The notes under the pieces: model-generated | Told to the model about the DNA's origin: nothing | The model's input: the letters and a program-made list of their open reading frames with translations, nothing else | Databases searched by the model: none | Position numbers and translations under genes: made by a program | From: Embleya scabrispora | GTDB taxonomy: Bacteria > Actinomycetota > Actinomycetes > Streptomycetales > Streptomycetaceae | Length of the DNA: 64,000 nucleotides | NCBI RefSeq assembly: GCF_002024165.1 | Contig: NZ_MWQN01000001.1 | Coordinates: 4,629,501-4,693,500 of the forward strand | Direction of reading: 5' to 3' | In this document: positions 41,325 to 49,041 of the stretch, one piece after another | Position numbering within the stretch: position 1 is the stretch's first letter | How the letters are laid out: each line of letters starts with the position of its first letter

Positions 41325-41716
41325 GCCGCAGTCCTTTCGATGTGCCAGCGGCACGCACCGCTCGCGCAGCTCCTGCACAGCGGCGGCGTCAGGTGCAGGT
41401 GGCGGCGGGCGCGGGTGACCGTGCGGGAGGCGACGCGCAGATGCTCGGCGATGTCGCGGTAGCTCAGGCGGCGTTCGGTGAGGATGCGGACGGCCTCGCG
41501 GCACTCGGCGGGGTTGAGCTTGCCGGGGTTACCGGCGACCGCGCGTTCGACGGCCATCGGGTCGACTTCGTCGGGTCGGCGGCCGGTGCCGCGGGTGAGT
41601 TCGCTGCAGGTCGTGCAGATGCCGCGGAAGCCGTCGGGCAGCCGGGCGTCGCGCCAAAACTTGCTGACGGTCCTGTTCCGGTGGCAGCGGTTGCATTGCT
41701 TGGTCGCGAGGGACAT
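41321..41716 (-). CDS. HTH protein with two zinc-binding groups
   Basis: 131 residues. N-terminal CNRCH..CTTC zinc ribbon (residues 8-38), a central helix-turn-helix (LNPAECREAVRILTERRLSYRDIAEHLRVASRTVTRARR) and a C-terminal CRSCASGACRWH. A DNA-binding role is likely. Coupled to the SLOG gene by ATGA. Confidence 0.72.
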   Translation of the reverse strand: MSLATKQCNRCHRNRTVSKFWRDARLPDGFRGICTTCSELTRGTGRRPDEVDPMAVERAVAGNPGKLNPAECREAVRILTERRLSYRDIAEHLRVASRTVTRARRHLHLTPPLCRSCASGACRWHIERTAA

Positions 41717-41837
41717 CGGATCCTCCGGTTCCGTGTGGCGGGGTGTGTTCGGCGCGGTTGCGGGCTTTGGCCTCGCGCAGGACCGCGACGGTGCAGACGA
41801 TGAACGCGAGGTAGGCGAGGACGGCGTCGACGATCAC
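41529..41837 (-). CDS. Possible small membrane protein overlapping the HTH gene
   Basis: 102 codons from a GTG that overlaps the upstream stop (GTGA). Residues 1-20 are a membrane helix (IVDAVLAYLAFIVCTVAVLREA). The second half overlaps the HTH gene out of frame for 188 bp and looks like shadow coding. The coupled start and the helix favour a real gene that may have a simple long overlap. Confidence 0.42.
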   Translation of the reverse strand: MIVDAVLAYLAFIVCTVAVLREAKARNRAEHTPPHGTGGSDVPRDQAMQPLPPEQDRQQVLARRPAARRLPRHLHDLQRTHPRHRPPTRRSRPDGRRTRGRR

Positions 41838-42058
41838 CCGGGCCTCCGGTGGCGGCCGGTCGGTACCGGCTCCCACATGGAGCCGGGCGCGACGTACCAG
41901 TCCTCATCGGCGAGGGTTTGGCCCGGGGCGCGGTGTGGCCGAGGCGGGATCGTCACGGTGGTGACGACGTGCGCGCCGTTGCAGACCGGGGCTGCGGTGC
42001 GAGGGCCCCGCCGGGCCGGAACGACCCGGCCCAGCAGGGTGGCAATGCGGCCCGTCAC
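41834..42058 (-). CDS. Small hypothetical protein
   Basis: 74 residues, Pro/Arg-rich, with 'LADEDWYVAPGSMWEPVPTG'. GTG overlapping the exonuclease stop by GTGA. No recognised family. Confidence 0.55.
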   Translation of the reverse strand: MTGRIATLLGRVVPARRGPRTAAPVCNGAHVVTTVTIPPRPHRAPGQTLADEDWYVAPGSMWEPVPTGRHRRPG

Positions 42059-42798
42059 GAGACGCCGCCCGCGTAGGGCACCACCGGCCACGACCGATCG
42101 ATCGCCGCCGTCGGGTCCTTGCGCCGCAGGTACTCCTCGAACGACGCAGCCCAACGGGCATGCCACACCACCTGCCACGCGTGCAGCTGCGCGGCCGGCA
42201 CCTGCAACTCGGTGAACTTCTCGGCGATGCGGACCGCAACGTCGAGAGCGGCCTGCGCGTCGGCGTCGGCGGCGTGCGCCCGATCGAACTTGACGCCGTA
42301 GTGCGCTGCGAGGGCATCCAGCTTGCGGGAGCCCTTGCGCCACTTGTCCGCCGCCCGATCCAGCACGAGCGGGTCGACGACGTGCGGCTCTTGGCCTTCG
42401 AGGCGATCCACCAGGGTGGGCAGGTCGTGTCGGCGGCACTCGCGGTCGAGGACCGTCAGGTCGTAGGGCGCGTTCATAATGATCAACACCGAGCGGGTGG
42501 CGACCTCGTCCGCGAGACGTTCGCAGATGTCGTCGATCACCAGGGCGGCCGGTTGGCCGTGCTCGCGGGCGTGCTCCGTCGATACGCCGTGGACTGCGGC
42601 GGCCTCGTCCGGGATGTCGATCCCGGGGTCGGCCAGCCACAGGACCGGTTCCCGGCCCGGGACTACGAGCGCCGCGGTGACGATCCGCGCGGTGTCCACG
42701 TCCACCCCGGTCGTCTCGCAGTCGTACGAGGCCAGGCAACCCGTGTGCCAGGGCGCGCTCGCGACGCCGCCCAGGTGCGGTTGCACGAAGTCGCTCAC
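42055..42798 (-). CDS. DnaQ-like DEDDh 3'-5' exonuclease
   Basis: 247 residues. Exo I motif DCETTG with VD nearby (about 25-33), Exo II NAPYDLTVLDRE (about 108), Exo III HAADADAQAAL (about 174), so D, E, D and H-D ligands are in place. Found in the polymerase epsilon/RNase T group. In phages it trims 3' ends in replication and recombination. Confidence 0.87.
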   Translation of the reverse strand: MSDFVQPHLGGVASAPWHTGCLASYDCETTGVDVDTARIVTAALVVPGREPVLWLADPGIDIPDEAAAVHGVSTEHAREHGQPAALVIDDICERLADEVATRSVLIIMNAPYDLTVLDRECRRHDLPTLVDRLEGQEPHVVDPLVLDRAADKWRKGSRKLDALAAHYGVKFDRAHAADADAQAALDVAVRIAEKFTELQVPAAQLHAWQVVWHARWAASFEEYLRRKDPTAAIDRSWPVVPYAGGVS

Positions 42799-43586
42799 GA
42801 GGCATCAGCCCCGACGCGTTCCTTGCCGATGCGCACGACCATCGGCCCGATCGCTTCCTCGTCGCCGACCTCGTTGGTGACCCGCGCGTCGAGCAGGCGG
42901 GCCTGCTTCAGCTCGTAGTGGATCTGCCGCAACCGGCCGGGAGAGGTCCGCGGTTCGCAGATCTCCTCGACGTAACTGGCCGCGGACCGTGCCGGAGCCT
43001 CGCCGCGCTCGATGTACGAGCTGTCCGGGTCCGGATCCTGCGTCGGCACCATGCCGCCCTTGGTGAGCAGTTCGCGCAGTGCGACCGACTGGGCTTTCGC
43101 CGTGGCCTTGTCCGCCGAGTCGAGCGCCTCGCCGCACGTCTGCAACAGGGGCAACGAGTCGCCCATGGGGCCCATGACCTGCCACGTGCAGGTGACGGTG
43201 CACTCGTGCATGCGGTTGTTCTTGCTGCTGACCGTGTCGCGGTACACGGCGACGGTGCGGACCGGAAGGATGTTCACGCCGTGCTTGAGCGTGATGGGGC
43301 TGTACACGTTGACGACGGTGTCGACGCCGCGGAACGCGAAGCGCGTGCCGCCGCCGTTGTACTGCTCGCCCTTGCCGATGAAGCGGATGTCGCGGCGGAC
43401 CCGCAGCCACGCGAGGTGGACCGGGATCATCTCCGGGTCCTGGTCGCCGACTTCGTAGGTGCTCATGTCGATCTCGGGTGCCGGGGCGCCGGTGAACTGC
43501 GTGGTGGACGAGTCGGCTTCGGTGTCGGCCGGGGTGTCGCTGCTGCGGCCGGCCGCAGCGGCCGCGCGCTCGGCGAGGGACGTCAT
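42795..43586 (-). CDS. ERF-family single-strand annealing protein
   Basis: 263 residues. Central ERF signature: 'DIRFIGKGEQYNGGGTRFAFRGVDTVVNVYSPITLKHGVNI' type segment (about 70-110), then 'CTVTCTWQVMGPMGDSLPL' and 'GEALDSADKATAKAQSVALRELL'. These proteins anneal complementary strands after exonuclease resection. The next gene upstream is the partner exonuclease YqaJ. Confidence 0.85.
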   Translation of the reverse strand: MTSLAERAAAAAGRSSDTPADTEADSSTTQFTGAPAPEIDMSTYEVGDQDPEMIPVHLAWLRVRRDIRFIGKGEQYNGGGTRFAFRGVDTVVNVYSPITLKHGVNILPVRTVAVYRDTVSSKNNRMHECTVTCTWQVMGPMGDSLPLLQTCGEALDSADKATAKAQSVALRELLTKGGMVPTQDPDPDSSYIERGEAPARSAASYVEEICEPRTSPGRLRQIHYELKQARLLDARVTNEVGDEEAIGPMVVRIGKERVGADAS

Positions 43587-44605
43587 CGGGCATACTCCTT
43601 GCGCACCGCATCCGGGATGCTCAGACGGTCGTGGGTCTTCTCGACGACGCACGCGGCGTACGCCTCGGGGAACTCCTCGCGGAGCCGCGCCAGGTCCGGC
43701 GTCGACTTCGAGGACTGCTCGATCGAGTACGCGGGCTTGTCGCCCAGCACCGCCATGTACGCGCCACCGAGGTGACCGAGCAGCCTGGCGTGCGCCTGCT
43801 TCTTGGCCTTCTTCGCGGCGGACTCGTCAGCTGCGGCCTCGCAGTAGTCCCCAAGTGCATTCTGGGCGTCGCCGTCACGGTCGATCCGGACGAGGCCCTG
43901 GCGGTCGGGGTGCAGCCGCCGATACAGGTCGATCAGCGGGTCCGGGTCGGCGTCGCGGTCGAGCACGGGGGGCCGACCCGCCTGGATCTGCTCCCACAGG
44001 TGGGCGCCGGCCGCGCGCAGGTCGTCGATCGTCGCCTCGTAGTCGGCCACGCGGATGACGAACTGGCGGTAGTCGTTGCCTCCGATCAGGCAGGCGGCGT
44101 GGACGTGGTCGAAGCCGGTGACGTCGGCCTGCCACAGCACCTGCGCGAGGACGTCGTCCGGGATCCCGGCCCGCCACTGCCCGGCTTTGAACGCCGACCG
44201 GCATTTGATCTCCAGCGCGCACGCTTCACGCTCGGCCGACAGGGGGCACTCGACGATCCGCCGGTCCAACGTGCAGCGCTGCCAGGGGCGTTCGGTGTGG
44301 GCGACCAGGCCGACGCGGCGGCCGAAGGAGCGGTTCCGCCGGCACCACTCGCGGGCGACGGTGTCCTCGATCGCGCGCCCCCACAGTGCGGGTTCGGAGT
44401 CGTCGCCTTCCAGCGGCAGGCTGCCGCGCTTGTCGTGGTAGACCGACAGGGCGTTGCCGTACTTCGACAGGCCCAGGACGGCGGCGATGTCGGAGGAGCC
44501 GATGCCGCCGCGGCGTGCGGTCAGCCACACGTCGTGGTCGGCGTCGGCGGGGGTGATCAGTCGGGCGGTCGGGGTGACCCGGCGTCCGCTCAGCGTGGTG
44601 GTCAC
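43583..44605 (-). CDS. YqaJ-type viral recombinase exonuclease
   Basis: 340 residues of the PD-(D/E)XK fold: 'WLTARRGGIGSSDIAAVLGLSKYG' (GIGGSD-type motif), 'ALWGRAIEDTVAREW', then 'ACALEIKCRSAFKAGQW' (the E-I-K catalytic step) and 'VLAQVLWQADVTG'. This is a lambda Exo-like 5'-3' exonuclease. Together with the ERF protein it gives a complete two-component recombination system. Confidence 0.88.
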   Translation of the reverse strand: MTTTLSGRRVTPTARLITPADADHDVWLTARRGGIGSSDIAAVLGLSKYGNALSVYHDKRGSLPLEGDDSEPALWGRAIEDTVAREWCRRNRSFGRRVGLVAHTERPWQRCTLDRRIVECPLSAEREACALEIKCRSAFKAGQWRAGIPDDVLAQVLWQADVTGFDHVHAACLIGGNDYRQFVIRVADYEATIDDLRAAGAHLWEQIQAGRPPVLDRDADPDPLIDLYRRLHPDRQGLVRIDRDGDAQNALGDYCEAAADESAAKKAKKQAHARLLGHLGGAYMAVLGDKPAYSIEQSSKSTPDLARLREEFPEAYAACVVEKTHDRLSIPDAVRKEYAR

Positions 44606-44778
44606 GGTTCACCTCGGTAGGTGTCGTCGGCGGAGCCCTCGATGCCGGTCCCGCCGCAGCCCCAGCAGCATTGGGCGGGGTCGGTGGGCTCGACGGCGGA
44701 TCCGCCGCAGCGCGCGCAGCGGATGTCGGTGGGGGCCGCCGCCCGGAGCCTCGGGGCGGCGGCGGTCGGGGTGCTCAC
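44602..44778 (-). CDS. Small zinc-ribbon protein (DnaJ-like CxxCxG pairs)
   Basis: 58 residues. CARCGGS and CWGCGGTG are paired CxxCxG motifs as in a DnaJ zinc centre. The GTG start overlaps the upstream stop and the end overlaps YqaJ. Often met beside phage recombination genes; role unknown. Confidence 0.6.
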   Translation of the reverse strand: MSTPTAAAPRLRAAAPTDIRCARCGGSAVEPTDPAQCCWGCGGTGIEGSADDTYRGEP

Positions 44779-45326
44779 TCGTCCAGCCCTCCGTTGGCGG
44801 CGCACGCGTTGAGGTCCGCGCACACCCACGCGCCCGGAGTCGCCTGCAACTGCTGGCCCGGCCGCCCGCAGCAGTCGCACGTACCGACGCACACGAGGTC
44901 CGCGGGCGGCATGCCGCGCTGGATGCGGTCGAGCCGGATGGTCAGCGCGACCTGCCGCACGGTCCACCCGGCCGGCGCCGCCCGCATTGTCTGCAGCCGC
45001 TGCCACACGTTCTCTGCGGCGGCGAGTTCGGCGAGCGTGAGCGGTGGGTCGATCGCCGCATCCTGCTCGCGCTGTTCGCGCTGCACGACCGGGTCCCGTT
45101 CGATCTGGTACATCGGGCGGCCGGTCTCGGTCATCAGGTCGTGGATGCGCTGCCACTCGCCGGCCGAGCACGCCGCACCGACCGAGGAGTAGTTGTTGTC
45201 GGGCAGGGTGTTGCGCTCCCAGGCGCGGACGCCGCGCAGGCGCTTGGCGATCTCTTTGAGCCGGAGACCGTGCGCCTGCCGACGGACGTGGGCGTCCCAT
45301 TTGGCGCGGGTGGCGGGGTCGATCAT
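44775..45326 (-). CDS. Hypothetical protein with HTH-like start and Cys-rich end
   Basis: 183 residues. N-terminal 'RRQAHGLRLKEIAKRLRGV', helical centre, and a C-terminal 'VCVGTCDCCGRPGQQL..CADLNACAANGG' with six Cys. GGAGG 5 bases before ATG. Function unknown. Confidence 0.62.
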   Translation of the reverse strand: MIDPATRAKWDAHVRRQAHGLRLKEIAKRLRGVRAWERNTLPDNNYSSVGAACSAGEWQRIHDLMTETGRPMYQIERDPVVQREQREQDAAIDPPLTLAELAAAENVWQRLQTMRAAPAGWTVRQVALTIRLDRIQRGMPPADLVCVGTCDCCGRPGQQLQATPGAWVCADLNACAANGGLDE

Positions 45327-45366
45327 CGAGTCCTCCGGGCGATGGGTGTGGGCGTCGTCTGCGGGG

Positions 45367-45401
45367 GCCGCCGCCGCCCTGGGGGGCAGGGCAGCGGCGG
45401 C
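45367..45401 (-). terminator. Long hairpin inside the early operon
   Basis: The 15-nt arms at 45,367-45,381 and 45,387-45,401 pair with one mismatch around a GGGGG loop. There is no T-run, so it may be an attenuator or an RNA processing/stability element. It separates the recombination genes from the three genes before them. Confidence 0.55.
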
Positions 45402-45415
45402 AGTCGAGGGGGCGG

Positions 45416-45937
45416 TCACGCGAGGGCCTCGCTCGGATGCGAGACGGCCGGCCCGCCGGGGAAGCTGCCCGCGAGGTAGTCGTGCGCCAGGCACACGTCG
45501 GCCTGGCACGCGTACATCTCGGCCTCGGTCACACCCGGGTCGCCGCAACGGCACATGACCGGCGTGGACGCCAGCACCCGGTGCCCGGTGTACGGTTCGC
45601 GCGGCAACAGCACGCCCTGGCCGGGCGGGTCCGGGATCGGCCGCGGCGTCGGGTCCGGGCCGTCGTCCTCGTCCCGGTACTCGGTGCACACGTACTGTGT
45701 GGCGATCGAGAACAGGCCCGTCTCGCCGCGCGGCCCGTCGAGCCACTGCACCGGCCGCTTGCCGATCATCGCGATCAGCAGCAGCGGGCAGCCCGGACCG
45801 GAGTCGTCCCGGATCGGCTTGTCGTGCACGCAGGTGTCGCAGTTCGCCGCCATCCAGCCGTAGCCCTCGGTGCCGTTGCTGAACGTGGGCTCGTCGAGCG
45901 CCTCCGCCTCCAGCGCGTCGTAGTCGTCGGGGGTCAC
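45416..45937 (-). CDS. Early hypothetical protein, Cys-containing
   Basis: 173 residues: 'WMAANCDTCVHDKPIRDDSGPGCPLL' in the first half resembles proteins that bind zinc, and 'TPVMCRCGDPG' follows. GTG overlapping the previous stop. A common actinophage early-gene type of unknown function. Confidence 0.63.
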   Translation of the reverse strand: MTPDDYDALEAEALDEPTFSNGTEGYGWMAANCDTCVHDKPIRDDSGPGCPLLLIAMIGKRPVQWLDGPRGETGLFSIATQYVCTEYRDEDDGPDPTPRPIPDPPGQGVLLPREPYTGHRVLASTPVMCRCGDPGVTEAEMYACQADVCLAHDYLAGSFPGGPAVSHPSEALA

Positions 45938-46503
45938 TTGGCACCGCCCGACTCTGTGCCCGAGAGATAGTTGTGGTTCCGGATCACGGCGTCGGCACCC
46001 ACCGTCGGCACGGCGTCGGAAGCCACGAGGAACCGGCCGCCCTCGAACGGGCCCGGCCCGTACAGGAACCAGCCAGCCCCGGGATCGTCCGGGCCGATCT
46101 CCGTCTCGTCGCACTCCTCCAACGCCCACATCACGCCGTCGACGCGGCGCTCGTACCGCTCGACGTGGATCTGACGCCACCCGCACAAGCCGGTGGTGCA
46201 GGTGCTGTTGTGAGAGGTGCCGCGCGCTTCGGCGTCGTCCAGCATCTTGCTGAACCACTCGCCGTAGGACTGCGGCTGCCCACCGGCGGCCTTGACGATC
46301 TCGTCCCATACGAGCGGCAGGACGATCGCGAACGCGCTCGTGTCCCAGTACCCGGGCTTGTACGGGCTGCCGAAGGTCTCGGCCGTGTGGCAGGACTGCG
46401 GCCAGGTGCGGCATCCGCACAGGTCGGCGTGGTAGTGGTTGTTGAGCGCCGCGTTCATCGCGTCGGCGAGCGCATCGAACTCCTGCGGTGTCGGCGGCTT
46501 CAT
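45934..46503 (-). CDS. Early hypothetical protein
   Basis: 189 residues: a helix with 'FDALADAMNAALNNHYHADLCGC', then 'CHTAETF' and 'CTTGLCGWRQIHVERYERRVDGVMW'. Four-base overlaps on both sides. No known domain. Confidence 0.6.
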   Translation of the reverse strand: MKPPTPQEFDALADAMNAALNNHYHADLCGCRTWPQSCHTAETFGSPYKPGYWDTSAFAIVLPLVWDEIVKAAGGQPQSYGEWFSKMLDDAEARGTSHNSTCTTGLCGWRQIHVERYERRVDGVMWALEECDETEIGPDDPGAGWFLYGPGPFEGGRFLVASDAVPTVGADAVIRNHNYLSGTESGGAK

Positions 46504-46970
46504 GCGGCACCACCCGACTCGGCCGGAACACCGACCGGGTGAGCGGCGATCCACCGCTCCGCGTACACCCGCGCCATCTGGGGCCACGACCCCAGCCACT
46601 CGCCCGACGTGCCCGGCCCAACCAGGTACCAGCCCGGCCGCTCACACGTCAGGCGGTGCTCCATCGCGTACCGCTGGTCCGACGTCTCGCAGTGGCAGTC
46701 GTCTCGCCACACCCACGCCAGGCTCGGCGGCAGCACCTCGTCCGGCGACGGGTCGCACGGGTTCGGCTGCGCGAGCAACTCCTCGACCGACACCCGGCGC
46801 AGACCGGGGATCGTCGGGCAGGCCGGGTCGCAGGCGAACACCTGGCCCCGACCGGGAATGATCCCCACCGGCGTCGAGACTCGCGGGTACGCGACACCGC
46901 AGAGCACGCACGCAAGGCCGTCGAGCTGAGCCTCCGTCAGTCCCTCCGCGCGAAACACGTGGACGTTCAT
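46500..46970 (-). CDS. Early hypothetical protein with zinc-like Cys pairs
   Basis: 156 residues. 'GLACVLCGVAYPRVSTPVG' near the start matches a small Cys-pair motif often seen in Streptomyces phage proteins; later 'FACDPACP' and 'CHCET'. Coupled to both neighbours. Confidence 0.62.
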   Translation of the reverse strand: MNVHVFRAEGLTEAQLDGLACVLCGVAYPRVSTPVGIIPGRGQVFACDPACPTIPGLRRVSVEELLAQPNPCDPSPDEVLPPSLAWVWRDDCHCETSDQRYAMEHRLTCERPGWYLVGPGTSGEWLGSWPQMARVYAERWIAAHPVGVPAESGGAA

Positions 46971-47437
46971 GCCGCCACCGCCGTCGCGTACCGGTTACGG
47001 CCAGCCAGCACCAGCGACTCCCACGACGAGCGGGCCGCGACCAGGTCGCCCGCGAGCGTGCCCGCGACCTCCTCCGGCCGGTCCTCAACCTCCCGGGCCT
47101 CCTGCTCGGCGACCTCACGCAGGTGCGTCGCCGTGTACCGCATCAACTCGACGACCTCGGCCGCGTCCTCGGCGGCGTTGTCGGCCCAGCAGTCCAGCGA
47201 CCCGCACAGGACCTGCGCGCACATTTCGATCGCGGTGTGTACCAGCGGCGGCATCGGGCGGACGTACACGCGGCCGGTCGCGGCCACGCAGATCGCGGTC
47301 TCCGCGCCGAGCGGGCCGTCCTCGTGCCGGTCGGTCCAGGCCTCGTGCCGCAGCAGGCCCTGGGTGTCGATCAGGTCGGCCGCCCTGTCGAGCAGGTCGG
47401 CGACGGTCTCCGGGGGGATCGGATCGGTAGAGTTCAT
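46967..47437 (-). CDS. Helical early protein
   Basis: 156 residues from ATG 47,437 (GTG 47,449 is the alternative; the AAGGAG site at about 47,450 is too near for that start). Helical with a few Cys (VLCGSLDCWADNAAEDAAEVV). First member of the tightly coupled run of early genes. Function unknown. Confidence 0.6.
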   Translation of the reverse strand: MNSTDPIPPETVADLLDRAADLIDTQGLLRHEAWTDRHEDGPLGAETAICVAATGRVYVRPMPPLVHTAIEMCAQVLCGSLDCWADNAAEDAAEVVELMRYTATHLREVAEQEAREVEDRPEEVAGTLAGDLVAARSSWESLVLAGRNRYATAVAA

Positions 47438-47533
47438 CTGTCCTGCCACTCCTTCGGATCAACGCTTCGGTGGTGGTGGGTCAGCGGGTCGCGCCGTGCC
47501 ATCGGTCGCGGCCCGCACTGGTTCAGGTGAGGC

Positions 47534-47719
47534 TCAAGCCGCGGCGGTCTGCTCGGCCGGGCGAGCCACCTGGGCCTCCGCGAACACGCGGCGGAGAGTG
47601 TCGAGTTGCTCCGGGCCGAGCGGCGGGGCCGCGTCGACGAGCCGATCGATCTCGGCCATAACTGCAGGCCCGAGACGGGCTGTGAATGCCTCGCGGCTGT
47701 AGTCCTTGGCGGGGCTCAT
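47534..47719 (-). CDS. Small protein coupled to the XRE regulator
   Basis: 61 residues, helical: 'YSREAFTARLGPAVMAEIDRLVDAAPPLGPEQLDTLRRVF'-like body (residues 7-46). Small proteins of this type follow phage/plasmid regulators in actinobacteria; may be a partner or antirepressor. The ATG overlaps the regulator stop (ATGA). Confidence 0.6.
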   Translation of the reverse strand: MSPAKDYSREAFTARLGPAVMAEIDRLVDAAPPLGPEQLDTLRRVFAEAQVARPAEQTAAA

Positions 47720-48003
47720 GCGGCGCACGTGGCTTCAGCGTGAGCCGTCTTGTCTCTCGACGGAGACGCCGGGGGCGTGAAAAGCACCAGAAGGGCGACG
47801 CCGACGGCCTCCGCGATGCGATGCGCCGTGTCGGCCCTGCAGGACTCCCGCTCGCCGGTGAGGAGATGGCCGATGGTGGAGTGGTGGCAGCCCACGGATT
47901 CAGCCAGTTCTCGAACGCTGTACTCCTGGCCGCGCCCGGGGTTCAGCATGATGGTGCGGAGCAGGCCCGGGTCTCGAAGCCTGTAGAGCCGGGGGGTATT
48001 CAT
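47716..48003 (-). CDS. XRE-family regulator, Cro-like, leftward
   Basis: 95 residues. HTH: 'EYSVRELAESVGCHHSTIGHLLTGERESC' (residues 27-55) in the middle of the protein. It starts the leftward early operon, facing the rightward HTH gene over the operator cluster. By position it plays the Cro-like part of the immunity switch. Confidence 0.78.
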   Translation of the reverse strand: MNTPRLYRLRDPGLLRTIMLNPGRGQEYSVRELAESVGCHHSTIGHLLTGERESCRADTAHRIAEAVGVALLVLFTPPASPSRDKTAHAEATCAA

Positions 48004-48018
48004 GGATCACCTCTTCTC

Positions 48019-48216
48019 GTAGACGAATCGTCTCTCGATGGAGACAGTCAATCATGCTGTAGACGGACTGTCTACAGATGGAGACGATCCGGATCGGAAA
48101 CTTGCCAAATCATGCGCCCGTCGACTCAATCCGTAGACGAGTTGGGTCATGTGCATGTATTCACGAGGTGCCCAAGCTGTACGTATGCGAGCGTCTCGTG
48201 AGCCCATCTGTAGACA
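48019..48216. promoter_or_regulatory. Operator cluster of the immunity region
   Basis: At least three TAGAC-type palindromic or half sites are clear: AGACGA-A-TCGTCT (48,021-48,033), the perfect CTGTAGAC-N5-GTCTACAG (48,057-48,077) and single sites GTAGACGAG (48,133), GCGTCTCGTG (48,191) and CTGTAGACAC (48,208). GGAGACAGTC (48,040) and GGAGACGATC (48,080) are related. They fill the gap between the divergent HTH genes, so they should bind one or both of them. Confidence 0.75.
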
Positions 48217-48250
48217 CCCGCCGCTGTCACCCGCCCAGGGGGAGTGCATC

Positions 48251-48634
48251 ATGATCCGTGTGGCCACTGAACGAGACGACCTCTCGCGCCTGGTGCGCGA
48301 GGCCCACGACGCCGGGGCGTCCTACGGTGAGATTGCACAGAGGGCGGTTGACCCGGAGTCGGGTGAGACATTGTCGAAGCCCTACATTGCTCGGCTTGCG
48401 CACGGACAGGTCGACAATCCGCCTCGTGCGTCGATGCTGCGAGCGTTGGCTGCCGGCCTGCGATTGCCCGTTTCCGTGGTGAAAGCCGCTGCGGCGGCCC
48501 AGTGGATGGAGTACGTCGCCACGGGTCTAACGGGCTACGGGGATGATGTCCGAATCATCGTGGCTCACCTGGGCGACATGTCGGAGGATGAGGTCGCGCG
48601 TTTCCGAAGGCTCGTGGAGTCTTGGCGCGAGTAG
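48251..48634 (+). CDS. HTH regulator, candidate lysogeny repressor, rightward
   Basis: 127 residues. N-terminal HTH (LVREAHDAGASYGEIAQRA..LSKPYIARLAHGQVDNPP..MLRALAAGLRLPVSVVKAAAAAQW), then a short C-terminal part (DMSEDEVARFRRLVESWRE). GGGGGAG precedes the ATG. One of the few rightward genes of the phage, as expected for a gene active in the lysogen. No peptidase (LexA-like) domain, so induction would not follow the lambda CI route. Confidence 0.75.
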   Translation: MIRVATERDDLSRLVREAHDAGASYGEIAQRAVDPESGETLSKPYIARLAHGQVDNPPRASMLRALAAGLRLPVSVVKAAAAAQWMEYVATGLTGYGDDVRIIVAHLGDMSEDEVARFRRLVESWRE

Positions 48635-48775
48635 CCCTTGTGACCTGCGGTGATTGAATGATCGCTTACCGTCGATCTTCGATAGTGGCCGAGCGGCATT
48701 AGTGTGACGGACAGCGTTTTTCAGCCCATCCGTGGTGCAAACCAGGCGTACGCTAGGTCTCCCTTCCCCAAGGTG

Positions 48776-48793
48776 TTCGAATGTTCGTTCGAA
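48776..48793. promoter_or_regulatory. TTCGAA-N6-TTCGAA inverted repeat at a gene start
   Basis: TTCGAA at 48,776-48,781 and 48,788-48,793, spaced by TGTTCG. It covers the first possible ATG of the following gene. If the real start is GTG 48,817 it would lie in the leader as an operator. The gap 48,635-48,775 shows no other clear signal. Confidence 0.45.
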
Positions 48794-49041
48794 TAATGGC
48801 GAAAGGGGGCGGCCAGGTGGGGCTCGACGAACAGGAGTACCAGTACGCCGTCGTAGAGGAGCCCGGGCTCACGACCACGGACCCGGTGGTGATCGCCGAG
48901 TGGCGGTCCGGGAGGCTGGTCATCGGGTGCGCTCCGGGGGAGACGACTCCGCAGTTCCGCGCGGCACTTGCCGCAGCACTCAAGCGTTGGCGCCCGGGCC
49001 GGAAAGTGGACCGGGACGCCGACGAGGAGCCCCAGGCGTAA
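48781..49041 (+). CDS. Small hypothetical protein next to integrase
   Basis: 86 residues from ATG 48,781; ATG 48,796 and GTG 48,817 (with GGGGG before it) are shorter choices. Core 'YQYAVVEEPGLTTTDPVVIAEWRSGRLVIG' then a helix 'QFRAALAAALKRW'. Its end overlaps the convergent integrase end by about 60 bp. Function unknown; could modulate the integrase. Confidence 0.55.
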   Translation: MFVRIMAKGGGQVGLDEQEYQYAVVEEPGLTTTDPVVIAEWRSGRLVIGCAPGETTPQFRAALAAALKRWRPGRKVDRDADEEPQA

